64,000 nucleotides of DNA, from assembly GCA_951812735.1 (NCBI GenBank), contig OX638332.1, positions 1,248,732 to 1,312,731 on the forward strand. Reading direction: 5' to 3'. The notes below the pieces were generated by a model. It made no database searches. It was not told the origin of the DNA and saw nothing but the letters and a program-made list of their open reading frames with translations. The position numbers were made by a program, and so were the translations under genes. Shown here one piece after another: positions 9,329-17,203 of this stretch. Position 1 is the first letter of the stretch; each line of letters opens with the position of its first letter. The DNA is from Candidatus Dadabacteria bacterium (GTDB taxonomy: Bacteria > Desulfobacterota_D > UBA1144 > Nemesobacterales > Nemesobacteraceae).

Positions 9329-11923
9329 ATGAAAAAAGGAATTATTACAGGGCTTACAGTGCTGCTTTTCGCGGTTTTGCTAAGTCCCTTGGCGCAGGCT
9401 TTCGAGCTTGAAAAGCTAGTTGTCCTCGGCAGCCGTTTTGAGGAACGCAGCGTTTCCGACTCCCCGGTTCCCGTTGACGTCATAACCGAAGAGGAGATCG
9501 TCGCTACGGGCCAGACGGAGGTAGGACGGGTTATTCAGGAACTCATACCGTCTTTTAACTTTTCAAGTTCGACCATAAGCGACGGAACGGACGCTCTCCG
9601 TCCCGCCACGCTTCGGGGTCTGGGCCCTGATCAGGTTCTGGTTTTGGTTAACGGAAAACGCCGTCACAAAAGTGCCTTGATACACGTAAATACCTCAGTG
9701 GGGAGAGGCACAGCGGGTGTTGATATGAACACGATTCCTGTGAGTGCGATAAAGAGAATCGAAGTCCTGAGAGACGGCGCTTCAGCGCAGTACGGTTCAG
9801 ACGCTATATCCGGCGTTGTAAACATAGTGCTCAAGGATGGCTACGACGGTAAGATCACGGCGTCTGCGGGACAGCTTTACGAAGGAGACGGAGAAACTCT
9901 TGTGGCGAGCATAAACAAGGGTTTTTCGCTCGGCGGAGAGAGTGTTGTTAACGTAACCCTTCAGGTAAGAGACAGGAAGAGTTCCAATCGGGCGGGGCTT
10001 ATGGGAGATATTCAGTATCGAAATAGCATGTGTCAGGACAATATTGACAATAGTCCAATTGGATGTCTTTCAGGTGCATGGGAATATGATGATCTGAATG
10101 GCAATGGAGATCGGGATGACGGGGAACCTTATACGCGTCGAGCAAAAAGGCCGCTTACTCTTACGGATGATTCTGTGAACGATCCCGAGCGCAATATTGA
10201 CAGAGATGTGTTCAGGGTAGGCGACGCGGAGTCGACGCACGTAAGTTTCGTTGCAAACATGAGAGGGCCGGTAGATTTTATGGATGGCGAGGTTTACAGT
10301 TTTTTTGATCTGTCTGTGAGGGACAACCAGGGCGGAGGTTTTTACAGACAAAACAGAAATGGCGGCAATCCTGCCGGATCTGATTTTCCGGACGGTTTTC
10401 TTCCCCTTATAAATACCCGCGTGAATGATTACGCGTTCGGTGCTGGTTTTGAAGGAGACCTTACCGACAGCGTTAAGATGGACGCAAGTTATGTCGTGGG
10501 TGGAAACACTTTTGCCTTTGAAATAACTGATTCCCAGAATGCTTCGTGGGTTGCGTGCCGGGAAAAAGAGGATAAAAGCGGGTGTATAGAAGGAGTGGAT
10601 TACACAGGCAATGCCCAGACATCTGCTGACGCTGGAGAACTTAAGCTTTTTCAGCACACTATTAACCTTGATTTTACTTCCCCGTTCACATTCGGAAATC
10701 TTGCTTGGGGAGGCGAGTACAGAAGGGAAGAATATGAAATAGCAGCCGGTGAAAGATATTCATATGAAGATTATGATATGCCCGGAGGTTCGCCCGGTGG
10801 AATTCAGGTGTTTCCCGGTTTTAAACCCAGCAACGAGGTTTCGGAAACGAGGGATGCTTTCTCCGCTTACGCCGACGCGGAATTTGACGTGGGCAAGATG
10901 CTGCTTTTAAGCCCGGCTGTGCGTTACGAGAACTACAGCGACTTCGGGAATACTTTTAACGGAAAGCTTTCTGCCCGAGCGGCACTTTCCGATTCGTTTG
11001 CCCTAAGGGGTTCTGCAAGCACTGGTTTTAGGGCTCCTTCCATGCAGCAGATTTATTTTAACAATACCTCGACGCAGTTTAACCAGGGTGTACTTAGGAC
11101 GGTGGGAACTTACCGTAATGACAGCGATCTGGCGAAAGCTATAGGGGTTCCTGAGCTTAAGGAGGAGACGTCGAGGAATTTCAGTGCCGGCTTTGTTTTT
11201 AACCCGATTCCCGCTCTTACCCTCACGACGGATTTTTATTACATAACGATTGATGACCGTGTTATTCTGAGCGGAAGGATTGAAGATGAAGAAGGTATTC
11301 CAGATGTCATAAGGGAGGCATTAAGGGCAAATGATGCTCAGGGACAGTTCTTCATGAACGCCGCGGATACTACTACCAAGGGAGTTGATATAGTGGCGAG
11401 CTTTGACCATTCCTTCGCCGACAGCTCCACTTTAAGGCTTGTTTTAGCCGGGACGGTAAACGAGACCGAGATCACGGACGTAAATCTTCCCTCGGATTTG
11501 CCGGCATCACTTTTCACCGAGCAGGACCGTTCGATAGTTGAAGAATGGCAGCCTAAAGACCGGTTTTCCCTTTCCGGTTCTTATTCAAAGGGCTTCGCGT
11601 CTCTACTGGTCGCGGTTCACCGCTACGGAGAGTATACAGTCCTTGACGATGGAAAAAGACAGACTTACGGTGCGAAGTACTTGACAGACGCGAGTTTCAG
11701 CTTGGATATCGGCAAGCTCGGCACGTTTATAATCGGAGCTAACAATCTTTTTGACGTAAAGCCCGACAAAAACAAGATTGGCCAGGGAAGGGGTGGTACC
11801 ATATACGATCACGACGAACGCCTTGTAGTTGACTCTCCCGGGGTTTTCACTTACTCCAGACGATCGGCGCCTTTCGGGTTTAACGGCGGCTATTACTACC
11901 TGGCTTACGAGTACAGCTTCTAA
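9329..11923 (+). CDS. TonB-dependent outer-membrane receptor
   Basis: 864 residues from the ATG at 9329, which follows AAGGAGAG; the frame is open upstream to 9191 but that part is not needed. Signal peptide MKKGIITGLTVLLFAVLLSPLAQA is followed by a TonB-box-like LEKLVVLGSR. The plug domain (about 35-175) has SDSPVPVDVI, RGLGPDQVLVLVNGKRRH and the conserved end RIEVLRDGASAQYGSDAISGVVNIVLK. The remainder is a beta-barrel ending YYLAYEYSF, with the terminal Phe used for barrel assembly. It would import a large chelate or polymer using TonB energy; no tonB, exbB or siderophore gene is nearby, so the ligand is unknown. Confidence 0.92.
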   Translation: MKKGIITGLTVLLFAVLLSPLAQAFELEKLVVLGSRFEERSVSDSPVPVDVITEEEIVATGQTEVGRVIQELIPSFNFSSSTISDGTDALRPATLRGLGPDQVLVLVNGKRRHKSALIHVNTSVGRGTAGVDMNTIPVSAIKRIEVLRDGASAQYGSDAISGVVNIVLKDGYDGKITASAGQLYEGDGETLVASINKGFSLGGESVVNVTLQVRDRKSSNRAGLMGDIQYRNSMCQDNIDNSPIGCLSGAWEYDDLNGNGDRDDGEPYTRRAKRPLTLTDDSVNDPERNIDRDVFRVGDAESTHVSFVANMRGPVDFMDGEVYSFFDLSVRDNQGGGFYRQNRNGGNPAGSDFPDGFLPLINTRVNDYAFGAGFEGDLTDSVKMDASYVVGGNTFAFEITDSQNASWVACREKEDKSGCIEGVDYTGNAQTSADAGELKLFQHTINLDFTSPFTFGNLAWGGEYRREEYEIAAGERYSYEDYDMPGGSPGGIQVFPGFKPSNEVSETRDAFSAYADAEFDVGKMLLLSPAVRYENYSDFGNTFNGKLSARAALSDSFALRGSASTGFRAPSMQQIYFNNTSTQFNQGVLRTVGTYRNDSDLAKAIGVPELKEETSRNFSAGFVFNPIPALTLTTDFYYITIDDRVILSGRIEDEEGIPDVIREALRANDAQGQFFMNAADTTTKGVDIVASFDHSFADSSTLRLVLAGTVNETEITDVNLPSDLPASLFTEQDRSIVEEWQPKDRFSLSGSYSKGFASLLVAVHRYGEYTVLDDGKRQTYGAKYLTDASFSLDIGKLGTFIIGANNLFDVKPDKNKIGQGRGGTIYDHDERLVVDSPGVFTYSRRSAPFGFNGGYYYLAYEYSF

Positions 11924-11946
11924 GCCTGTTTCAATGCAACGATATT

Positions 11947-11979
11947 TTCCTGCCGGGACATAGCTTTTCCCGGCAGGAA
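11947..11979. terminator. Long perfect hairpin between converging genes
   Basis: A 12-bp perfect stem, TTCCTGCCGGGA / TCCCGGCAGGAA, with a 9-base loop, between the TonB receptor and the aldehyde dehydrogenase. The following T-tract is weak (AACTTTCCTT). It probably acts as a bidirectional terminator or transcript stabiliser. Confidence 0.6.
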
Positions 11980-11995
11980 CTTTCCTTGGGGTCAT

Positions 11996-13390
11996 TCATA
12001 TTGAGGATGATCTTATTACCACCAGCTTCTCGTGGGTCATCTCGCGCATCGTGTACGGAATTCCTCCCGTTCCGATTCCTGAGTGCCCGGCTCCCCGAAA
12101 AGGCATCCAGTCGACCCGAAACGCGGTGTGGTCGTTTACAAGTACCGACGCCGCTTTTAGTTTCCTTACGGCCTCAAGGGCGGTGTCGATATTCTTGGTG
12201 AATACAGACGCCTGAAACGAGTAGGGGAGGCTGTTTGCGAGTTCTATGGCCTCTTCCATTTTTTCGTAGGAGTAAACGGCTATAACGGGTCCGAAGATCT
12301 CACTGCGAGAGAGCCTGCAGTCTTGGCGCGGGTTGAGGATTACCGTGGGCTCATAGCATGTTTTGCCGATCTTTTTGCCTCCGCAAAGAAGCTTCCCGTC
12401 TTTCCTTAAGGCCTCTTTTACCCAGGTATGGACTCTTGAGACCTCGCCCGGATTTATGAGAGGGCCTATCTGCGTTTCTTCGCTCATCGGGTCTCCCACT
12501 TTTGCCTCAAGGGCGAGTTCTTTTAGCCCTTCGACAACCTTTTTAACCACTGAACTCTGCGCGAGAACCCTCTGCACGGAAACGCAGACCTGGCCTGCGT
12601 GATAGAAGCCGCCTTTTGCCAGGAGAGGAAGCATGTCGGCTATGTCGGCGTCGGGCTCTACTATCACTGGAGCCGCGCCCCCGTGCTCGAGGGCGCACCT
12701 GGTTCCCGGTGCGAGTTTTGACCTCAGGTGCCATCCCACTTTCGCGGAACCTATGAACGTAAGGTAGTCGACCCTTTTATCCGTGGCCAGAGTTTCAGCG
12801 AGCGTATCGTCAACAATAACGGCGCGGGCCCATCGTTTCGGGAGGCCACTTCCGTAAAGAGCTTCGAGCAGGTTAAGGCAGGAGAGGGGCGTGTTGAGCG
12901 CGGGCTTGATGATTACCGGGCAGCCGACGGCCACCGCAGGTATCACTTGGTGAACGGCGAGGTTGAAAGGATGATTAAAGGCCGAGATGGCTACCACAAC
13001 ACCTATCGGTTCCCTGATGGTAAACGCCATCCTGTTTAGGGAAGCGGAGTTTGAGCCCATAGGTATTTCTTCTCCACCTAGGTTCGAGAGGGATTCGATC
13101 GCTACCTTTATTCCGTTTATAGCCCTTGTGACCTCCGCTCTGGTGTCAATGAGGGGTTTTCCGCCCTCCGCGGCGGCGTCCGTTACAATACGGTCGTAGT
13201 TTTTCTCGACAAACAGCCTCGTTCGCTCGAGGATCTCTATTCTTTTCGGAAGAGGAATTCTTTCTGAAGGATTATCGGCAAGAGCCCTTGCGTCAGAAAG
13301 CGCTTTTTCCATCTCCCTTTTGCTGGTCACGGGAATTTCTCTTATGAGTTTTTCGTCGTAGGCTCCAAGAACCTCAAGTGTTTTCGGCAT
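11996..13390 (-). CDS. NAD(P)-dependent aldehyde dehydrogenase
   Basis: 464 residues, the normal length. It oxidises an aldehyde to the acid through a thiohemiacetal. Catalytic Cys269 lies in GQVCVS, the general-base Glu235 in ALEHGG (usually ELGG) and Asn139 in AFNHPFN. FIGSAKVG is the Rossmann glycine motif (FTGS in most relatives). The sequence resembles the lactaldehyde / non-phosphorylating glyceraldehyde-3-phosphate dehydrogenase branch, but the substrate is uncertain. It is transcribed alone. Confidence 0.9.
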   Translation of the reverse strand: MPKTLEVLGAYDEKLIREIPVTSKREMEKALSDARALADNPSERIPLPKRIEILERTRLFVEKNYDRIVTDAAAEGGKPLIDTRAEVTRAINGIKVAIESLSNLGGEEIPMGSNSASLNRMAFTIREPIGVVVAISAFNHPFNLAVHQVIPAVAVGCPVIIKPALNTPLSCLNLLEALYGSGLPKRWARAVIVDDTLAETLATDKRVDYLTFIGSAKVGWHLRSKLAPGTRCALEHGGAAPVIVEPDADIADMLPLLAKGGFYHAGQVCVSVQRVLAQSSVVKKVVEGLKELALEAKVGDPMSEETQIGPLINPGEVSRVHTWVKEALRKDGKLLCGGKKIGKTCYEPTVILNPRQDCRLSRSEIFGPVIAVYSYEKMEEAIELANSLPYSFQASVFTKNIDTALEAVRKLKAASVLVNDHTAFRVDWMPFRGAGHSGIGTGGIPYTMREMTHEKLVVIRSSSI

Positions 13391-13505
13391 GCTTTTTCCC
13401 TCCTCCGCCCTTTGGTGTGGGCTTTTTGCTTTTTTAGATACCTGATTTTAAGGCACTTTACATGCCGACAGAGGGTGTTTATATTGAGAAGTAGAGGTCG
13501 TTTTC

Positions 13506-14003
13506 ATGATTATGCGCGGAATTGTCTTGATTATTCTTGTGATTGCGGTGCTTGTCCTTTCGCCGTTTCTGCCTGCGGGCGGAGAACAGGCTGAAAAACC
13601 CCCGCCCGAGGGGGTAATGGGGCTTACCGCGGAGCAGTGGAAAAAGAAACTTTCGCCCCTTGAGTACAAAGTACTCTGGAAAAAAGGCACGGAAGCTCCT
13701 TTTTCAGGCGCTCTGCTTTACAACAAGGAAAAAGGCACCTACGTGACTGCTGGTTGCGGACAGCCTGTTTTTTCCTCCGAGCATAAATACGACTCGAGGA
13801 CCGGATGGCCAAGTTTCTGGAAACCCATAAGCGAAGATGCCATAAGGATAGTTCCCGATAATTCCTTCGGACTCAGGCGCTTTGAAGTGGTGTCAAGCAA
13901 ATGTGGAGAGCATTTAGGACATGTTTTCAGTGACGGTCCCCCTCCGACCGGACTTCGGTATTGTATAAACTCGGTCGCTTTGGATTTTATTCCCTCCCGG
14001 TGA
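13506..14003 (+). CDS. msrB: Exported peptide-methionine (R)-S-oxide reductase
   Basis: 165 residues. An N-terminal hydrophobic segment (residues 4-24) is a signal peptide or anchor, so the enzyme works outside the cytoplasm repairing methionine-R-sulfoxide. The MsrB core is clear: SEHKYDSRTGWPSFWKP, CGEHLGHVFSDGPPPTGLRYCINS, with catalytic Cys153. Zinc-binding MsrBs have two CxxC pairs. Here the first Cys of each pair is replaced (Thr81 before Cys84; Ser130 before Cys133), leaving one Cys per site. The zinc site is therefore probably lost. Confidence 0.92.
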   Translation: MIMRGIVLIILVIAVLVLSPFLPAGGEQAEKPPPEGVMGLTAEQWKKKLSPLEYKVLWKKGTEAPFSGALLYNKEKGTYVTAGCGQPVFSSEHKYDSRTGWPSFWKPISEDAIRIVPDNSFGLRRFEVVSSKCGEHLGHVFSDGPPPTGLRYCINSVALDFIPSR

Positions 14004-14064
14004 AACGGTCTGCCAAGGGCAAGTAAATAACCGAGAGTTCTTGCTCAACACCCTGTATTATCCC

Positions 14065-14092
14065 TTGACATTGAAGATACATCTGTGATAAA
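14065..14092 (+). promoter_or_regulatory. Promoter for the AmiS/UreI-like channel gene
   Basis: Consensus -35 TTGACA (14065-14070), 16-bp spacer, -10 GATAAA (14087-14092). Confidence 0.6.
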
Positions 14093-14104
14093 AGTAGAAT
14101 TAGC

Positions 14105-14122
14105 GGTCCCTGTCTTGGGACC
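14105..14122 (+). promoter_or_regulatory. Hairpin in the leader of the AmiS/UreI-like gene
   Basis: GGTCCC-tgtctt-GGGACC, a perfect 6-bp stem just downstream of the promoter and about 23 bp before the ribosome site AGGAGG. It could be an operator or an mRNA-stabilising 5' hairpin. No T-tract follows, so it is not a terminator. Confidence 0.4.
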
Positions 14123-14160
14123 AGGAACAGTTATGATCTCATACAGGAGGTATGGTTAGT

Positions 14161-14685
14161 ATGGTTCCAATAGAAGCTTTATTAGGTTACGTATTACTGC
14201 TAGTAGGATTCGTGTTCTTTGCAAACGGAATGACCCTTTTGGGTAAAACTGGAGCGAAGGAAGTGGGTGTGTTAAATCTTGGTGTCGGCATTCTTATAGC
14301 GATTGCCGCCTGGAAGCTGCACACTCTGGGTCTTACGGCAGCTACCGCGCTTGTGTCGGTATTTGCATTGATATATCTGATAGTTTACGCGGTATTCGTA
14401 CACGGACATGACGCGAAGGGACTAGGTGTTTACTGTCTATTCGCGACGGTAGTGTTTGTATGGTACGGGGCTCATTTCCAGGCACTTGGGCTTGCGTATT
14501 TTGCGTACTTCTGCTGGGCATGGGCTTTGCTTGTACTTCTTTGCTTCTTTGCGTTCTCGCAGGGCAAGGATCTTGGCAAACCGATAGCCTATCTGTTTAT
14601 AATAGAGTCGATAGTGACTCTGTTGATCCCGGGAATGCTTCTGCTTACTGAAAAGTGGAATCCTCTCGGTGGAGTACCAGGCTAA
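14161..14685 (+). CDS. AmiS/UreI family transporter (urea/short-amide channel)
   Basis: 174 residues from the ATG at 14161. The earlier ATG (14152) sits one base after AGGAGG, too close to be used. About six hydrophobic helices fill the protein, and the family pattern GYVLLLVGFVFFANGMTLLGK at the N-terminus and WKLHTLG are present. Members form inner-membrane channels for urea or short amides. No urease or amidase gene is adjacent. Together with its strong promoter and ribosome site and a codon choice richer in GTA, GGT and TTA than its neighbours, this suggests a highly expressed single gene. Confidence 0.8.
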   Translation: MVPIEALLGYVLLLVGFVFFANGMTLLGKTGAKEVGVLNLGVGILIAIAAWKLHTLGLTAATALVSVFALIYLIVYAVFVHGHDAKGLGVYCLFATVVFVWYGAHFQALGLAYFAYFCWAWALLVLLCFFAFSQGKDLGKPIAYLFIIESIVTLLIPGMLLLTEKWNPLGGVPG

Positions 14686-14702
14686 GATTTGACGCTGCCC
14701 GT

Positions 14703-14732
14703 GCTTCCCTGAACGGGAAGCATAGGTTTTTT
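14703..14732 (+). terminator. Terminator of the AmiS/UreI-like gene
   Basis: GCTTCCC (14703-14709) pairs with GGGAAGC (14715-14721) across a 5-base loop, with six T at 14727-14732. Confidence 0.75.
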
Positions 14733-14878
14733 AAGAATCTGTTTTGTTTCGGCTAGGCAGTCCGAAACTTTGCAAAAGTTTGCAAGGCGGCTGCAGCTTC
14801 AGATAATTCTTGATGCAGCGGTAGCCGAGCAAATAATTCCTTGTCCACAAGGCAAGGGAGTGCCGGTTTACAGGTGGT
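14733..14878. other. Spacer between two converging terminators
   Basis: About 150 bp with no gene. It contains a 7-bp hairpin GTTTCGG/CCGAAAC (14746-14768) and a short repeat of TTTGCAA, but no recognisable promoter. Confidence 0.5.
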
Positions 14879-14914
14879 AAAAAAAAAGGGGACTTTCGAG
14901 TCCCCTCTTTTTTT
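14879..14914. terminator. Bidirectional terminator of the maoC operon
   Basis: AGGGGACT-ttcg-AGTCCCCT with seven T on the right and nine A on the left. On the minus strand it gives a strong stem with nine U downstream of the MaoC gene. Confidence 0.85.
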
Positions 14915-14993
14915 GCTTTTTTCACTCCTCGTTAGTTCCCTGACTTAACTTGGGTTTTGTGTATAAGCCCGAGTCAGGAGATTCCGGAGTTTT

Positions 14994-15446
14994 TTACGCT
15001 TCTTCTTTTCTCTGGACGAGAATTACCCACTTTCCCTTCTGAACGGGCTTTTCAGCGTCTTTGTGGGTAAAGACGTTTACCTCAAAAATGAAAAATCCCA
15101 TGTTCGGACGCTTGTGTTCCCTTTTTTCAACGAGATTTCTCGTTATGTGAATCGTATCACCCGGGAATACAGCTCCCGAAAATCTCCAGTCCTCAAGCCC
15201 CATGAAGGCGACAGTAGCGAGTCTAGGCATGGTGAACCAGAGGCCCGTGGCTATGGAGGTAACCAGCATGCCGTGAGCGACTCTTGTCTTGAACACGGTC
15301 TTTTTGGCGAACTCCTCGTCTATGTGCATATTATTGTAATCTGCGGAGAGTCCCGCAAAGTTGACGATATCGGCCTCGGTAATCGTTCTGCCCGAGCTTT
15401 TGTGCTCGTCTCCCTCGTTAAGGTCTTCGTAAAAAAGTCTTGGCAT
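14994..15446 (-). CDS. MaoC-like (hotdog-fold) enoyl-CoA hydratase
   Basis: 150 residues. The hydratase-2 motif is seen as the block LSADYNNMHIDEEFAKKTVFKTRVAHGMLVTS, containing the Asp/Asn and His residues of the (R)-hydratase site. It would hydrate trans-2-enoyl-CoA. It is the last gene of a minus-strand operon thiolase-DUF35-MaoC (14 bp after DUF35). That trio is the layout used for steroid or acyl side-chain shortening in actinobacteria and proteobacteria, where MaoC-type and DUF35 domains pair with a thiolase-fold aldolase. Confidence 0.88.
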   Translation of the reverse strand: MPRLFYEDLNEGDEHKSSGRTITEADIVNFAGLSADYNNMHIDEEFAKKTVFKTRVAHGMLVTSIATGLWFTMPRLATVAFMGLEDWRFSGAVFPGDTIHITRNLVEKREHKRPNMGFFIFEVNVFTHKDAEKPVQKGKWVILVQRKEEA

Positions 15447-15460
15447 TTTTATTCTCCTTT

Positions 15461-15886
15461 TTATCCCGCGGGTTTGAATTTGGGGAGGGTGACCTCATCG
15501 GTAACGTCATCGAAGCAGACCTGAACGTCCATACCGATGGACACGTCCTTTGGATCAACGTCAACAACATTTGACATCATCTTCACCCCTTCTTCCATCT
15601 CAATAAGGGCTACCACATAGGGAGGTTCTCCCTTGTAGGCCTTAGAAGGTCCCATGTGATGTATGGAAAAAGTCCACACTTTCCCCCGTCCCTCACTCTC
15701 AACCCACTCTATGTCATCACTCATGTCCCCTCCCGGGGAAAGAGCTCTTGGGTAAAAGAAAAACTCTCCGGTTTCCCTTGACCTTGGGATAACCAGCCTG
15801 TGCTCCCTGGCAGCTTCCCAAAAAGGCTTTGTCTCCGGCCGGAACTCAGGCAAAGGCTTGTTGTACTCTTTTTTCTCTTCTGACAT
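15461..15886 (-). CDS. DUF35 / OB-fold acyl-CoA-associated protein lacking zinc-ribbon cysteines
   Basis: 141 residues. An N-terminal helix PFWEAAREHRLVI, a rubredoxin-like ribbon region, and a C-terminal OB-fold (about 60-140, GKVWTFSIHHMG...PPYVVALIEMEEG). In the family the ribbon reads C-x2-C near LVIPRS; here those positions are Ser36 and Thr39 and no second Cys pair is visible, so no zinc is bound there. DUF35 proteins partner thiolase-fold enzymes, and the thiolase gene is immediately upstream (22 bp). Confidence 0.85.
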   Translation of the reverse strand: MSEEKKEYNKPLPEFRPETKPFWEAAREHRLVIPRSRETGEFFFYPRALSPGGDMSDDIEWVESEGRGKVWTFSIHHMGPSKAYKGEPPYVVALIEMEEGVKMMSNVVDVDPKDVSIGMDVQVCFDDVTDEVTLPKFKPAG

Positions 15887-15907
15887 CTTCTTTGTCTCCT
15901 TTATGTG

Positions 15908-17119
15908 TTAATTAATCGGCTGGTTGCCAAGTACCACCGTGCTGTGAGCCGACACTATCCCGCCGTTTCCATGAACCACAGCCACCTCAGGATCCTCCAC
16001 CTGCCTTGCCCCCGCATCTCCCCTCAGCTGCAGTGTAGCCTCAACCACATGATGCATGGCACCAAGATGCGCCTGGGAGAGCAGTCCCCCGTGGGTGTTA
16101 ACAGGAAGGTCCTTCCCTATCTCCATTCTTCCCTCAAGAGCAAACGCTCCCCCCTCTCCCTTGGGAACAAACCCGAGGCCCTCAAGCTCAAGGAGCACTG
16201 TTATGGTGAAGCAGTCATAAAGAAACGCTATGTCAACGTCCCTGGGTTCTATCCCCGCTGTGTTAAAAGCCTTCTGCCCGGAACGTTCCACCGCGTTGTA
16301 TATCTGATCCAGGTTCTCAAGAGTTGTTAGGTACTGGTGGGAGTATCCCTGTCCCATTCCCCAGAGATAAGCAAGATTGTTTGTTATCCCAAGCTCCTTG
16401 GCCTTGTCTTCTGTAGTAACGATGAAAGCTGCTCCTCCGTCTGAGATAATGGAGCAGTCATACTTGGTAAGGGGCTCTGCTATAACTCTTGAACCCATAA
16501 CATCCTCTATGGACAAAGGATCTTTGTTCATCGCGTTTTCTTTGTCTGCTGCGTGCTTTCTCATTGTTACAGCTACCGCTGCAAGGTGTTCTCTTCGTGC
16601 GCCCCAGTCATGGAGGTATCTCTGTGCGGCAAGTGCGTATCCCCCCGGAGTAGTCAGTCCGTAGGGGAACTCAAACTCGGCGTGGCACATCTCCCTTATA
16701 AGGGCCAGCATCCCTGAAGACGATATCCCCGAGAGGGTGTTGTCCCCTCTTACGCAGAGTACCACTTCAGATTGTCCTGAGGCTATGGCCATTGCGGCTT
16801 CAGCCACCATCCACACCGCCGTTGCTCCCCCCACGGCAACCGAGGAGAAAAACCTCGGGTTCATGCCGAAGTAATCAGCAAAGGTAGTGCAGTGCATGAA
16901 AGTGTGCTCTACGAGCGAGAACGCAGTTACGAGGCCGTCCACGTCGTCTTTTTTTATCCCCGCGTCCTCAATAGCAAGCTTAGAAGCTTCGCTCAGGAAA
17001 TGAAAGGAGCTTTTATCCGGGATTTTTCCCTGTTCGGTTTCGCCCACCCCGGCGATAACTATTTTTTTCTTCTTAAGAAGTTCTCGGGTTTCTTGTATGC
17101 CCGGAAGATTCTCTGACAT
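15908..17119 (-). CDS. Thiolase-fold protein (SCP2/lipid-transfer type), probable acyl-CoA aldolase or non-classical thiolase
   Basis: 403 residues. The thiolase fold is evident (KKIVIAGVGETEQG; VAVGGATAVWMVAEAAMAIASGQ; PVNTHGGLLSQAHLGAMHHVVEA; VVHGNGG). The nucleophilic Cys expected near residue 100 (NxxCxSG) is absent: the segment reads VAVGGATAVW. This, and the adjoining DUF35 and MaoC genes, match the Ltp2-type thiolase-fold retro-aldolases that cleave steroid side chains rather than a Claisen thiolase. The substrate is not known. First gene of its operon, with ribosome site AAGGAGGAAG. Confidence 0.8.
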   Translation of the reverse strand: MSENLPGIQETRELLKKKKIVIAGVGETEQGKIPDKSSFHFLSEASKLAIEDAGIKKDDVDGLVTAFSLVEHTFMHCTTFADYFGMNPRFFSSVAVGGATAVWMVAEAAMAIASGQSEVVLCVRGDNTLSGISSSGMLALIREMCHAEFEFPYGLTTPGGYALAAQRYLHDWGARREHLAAVAVTMRKHAADKENAMNKDPLSIEDVMGSRVIAEPLTKYDCSIISDGGAAFIVTTEDKAKELGITNNLAYLWGMGQGYSHQYLTTLENLDQIYNAVERSGQKAFNTAGIEPRDVDIAFLYDCFTITVLLELEGLGFVPKGEGGAFALEGRMEIGKDLPVNTHGGLLSQAHLGAMHHVVEATLQLRGDAGARQVEDPEVAVVHGNGGIVSAHSTVVLGNQPIN

Positions 17120-17172
17120 TTTGGTGCTTCCTCCTTGATAAAACTTAACTCTTTGTATTAAAAATCCGTATC

Positions 17173-17202
17173 ATATTACTATATATATACCGCGTTTGCC
17201 AA
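17173..17202 (-). promoter_or_regulatory. Possible promoter of the thiolase-DUF35-MaoC operon
   Basis: Minus strand: TTGGCA (17202-17197), 18-bp spacer, TAATAT (17178-17173). It lies just downstream of the acyl-CoA dehydrogenase stop codon, in an AT-rich stretch. Confidence 0.4.
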
Positions 17203-17203
17203 A

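Noticed and set aside
14733..14878. Possible small RNA between two strong hairpins
   Set aside because: The hairpins are terminators of converging operons and no promoter is visible between them.
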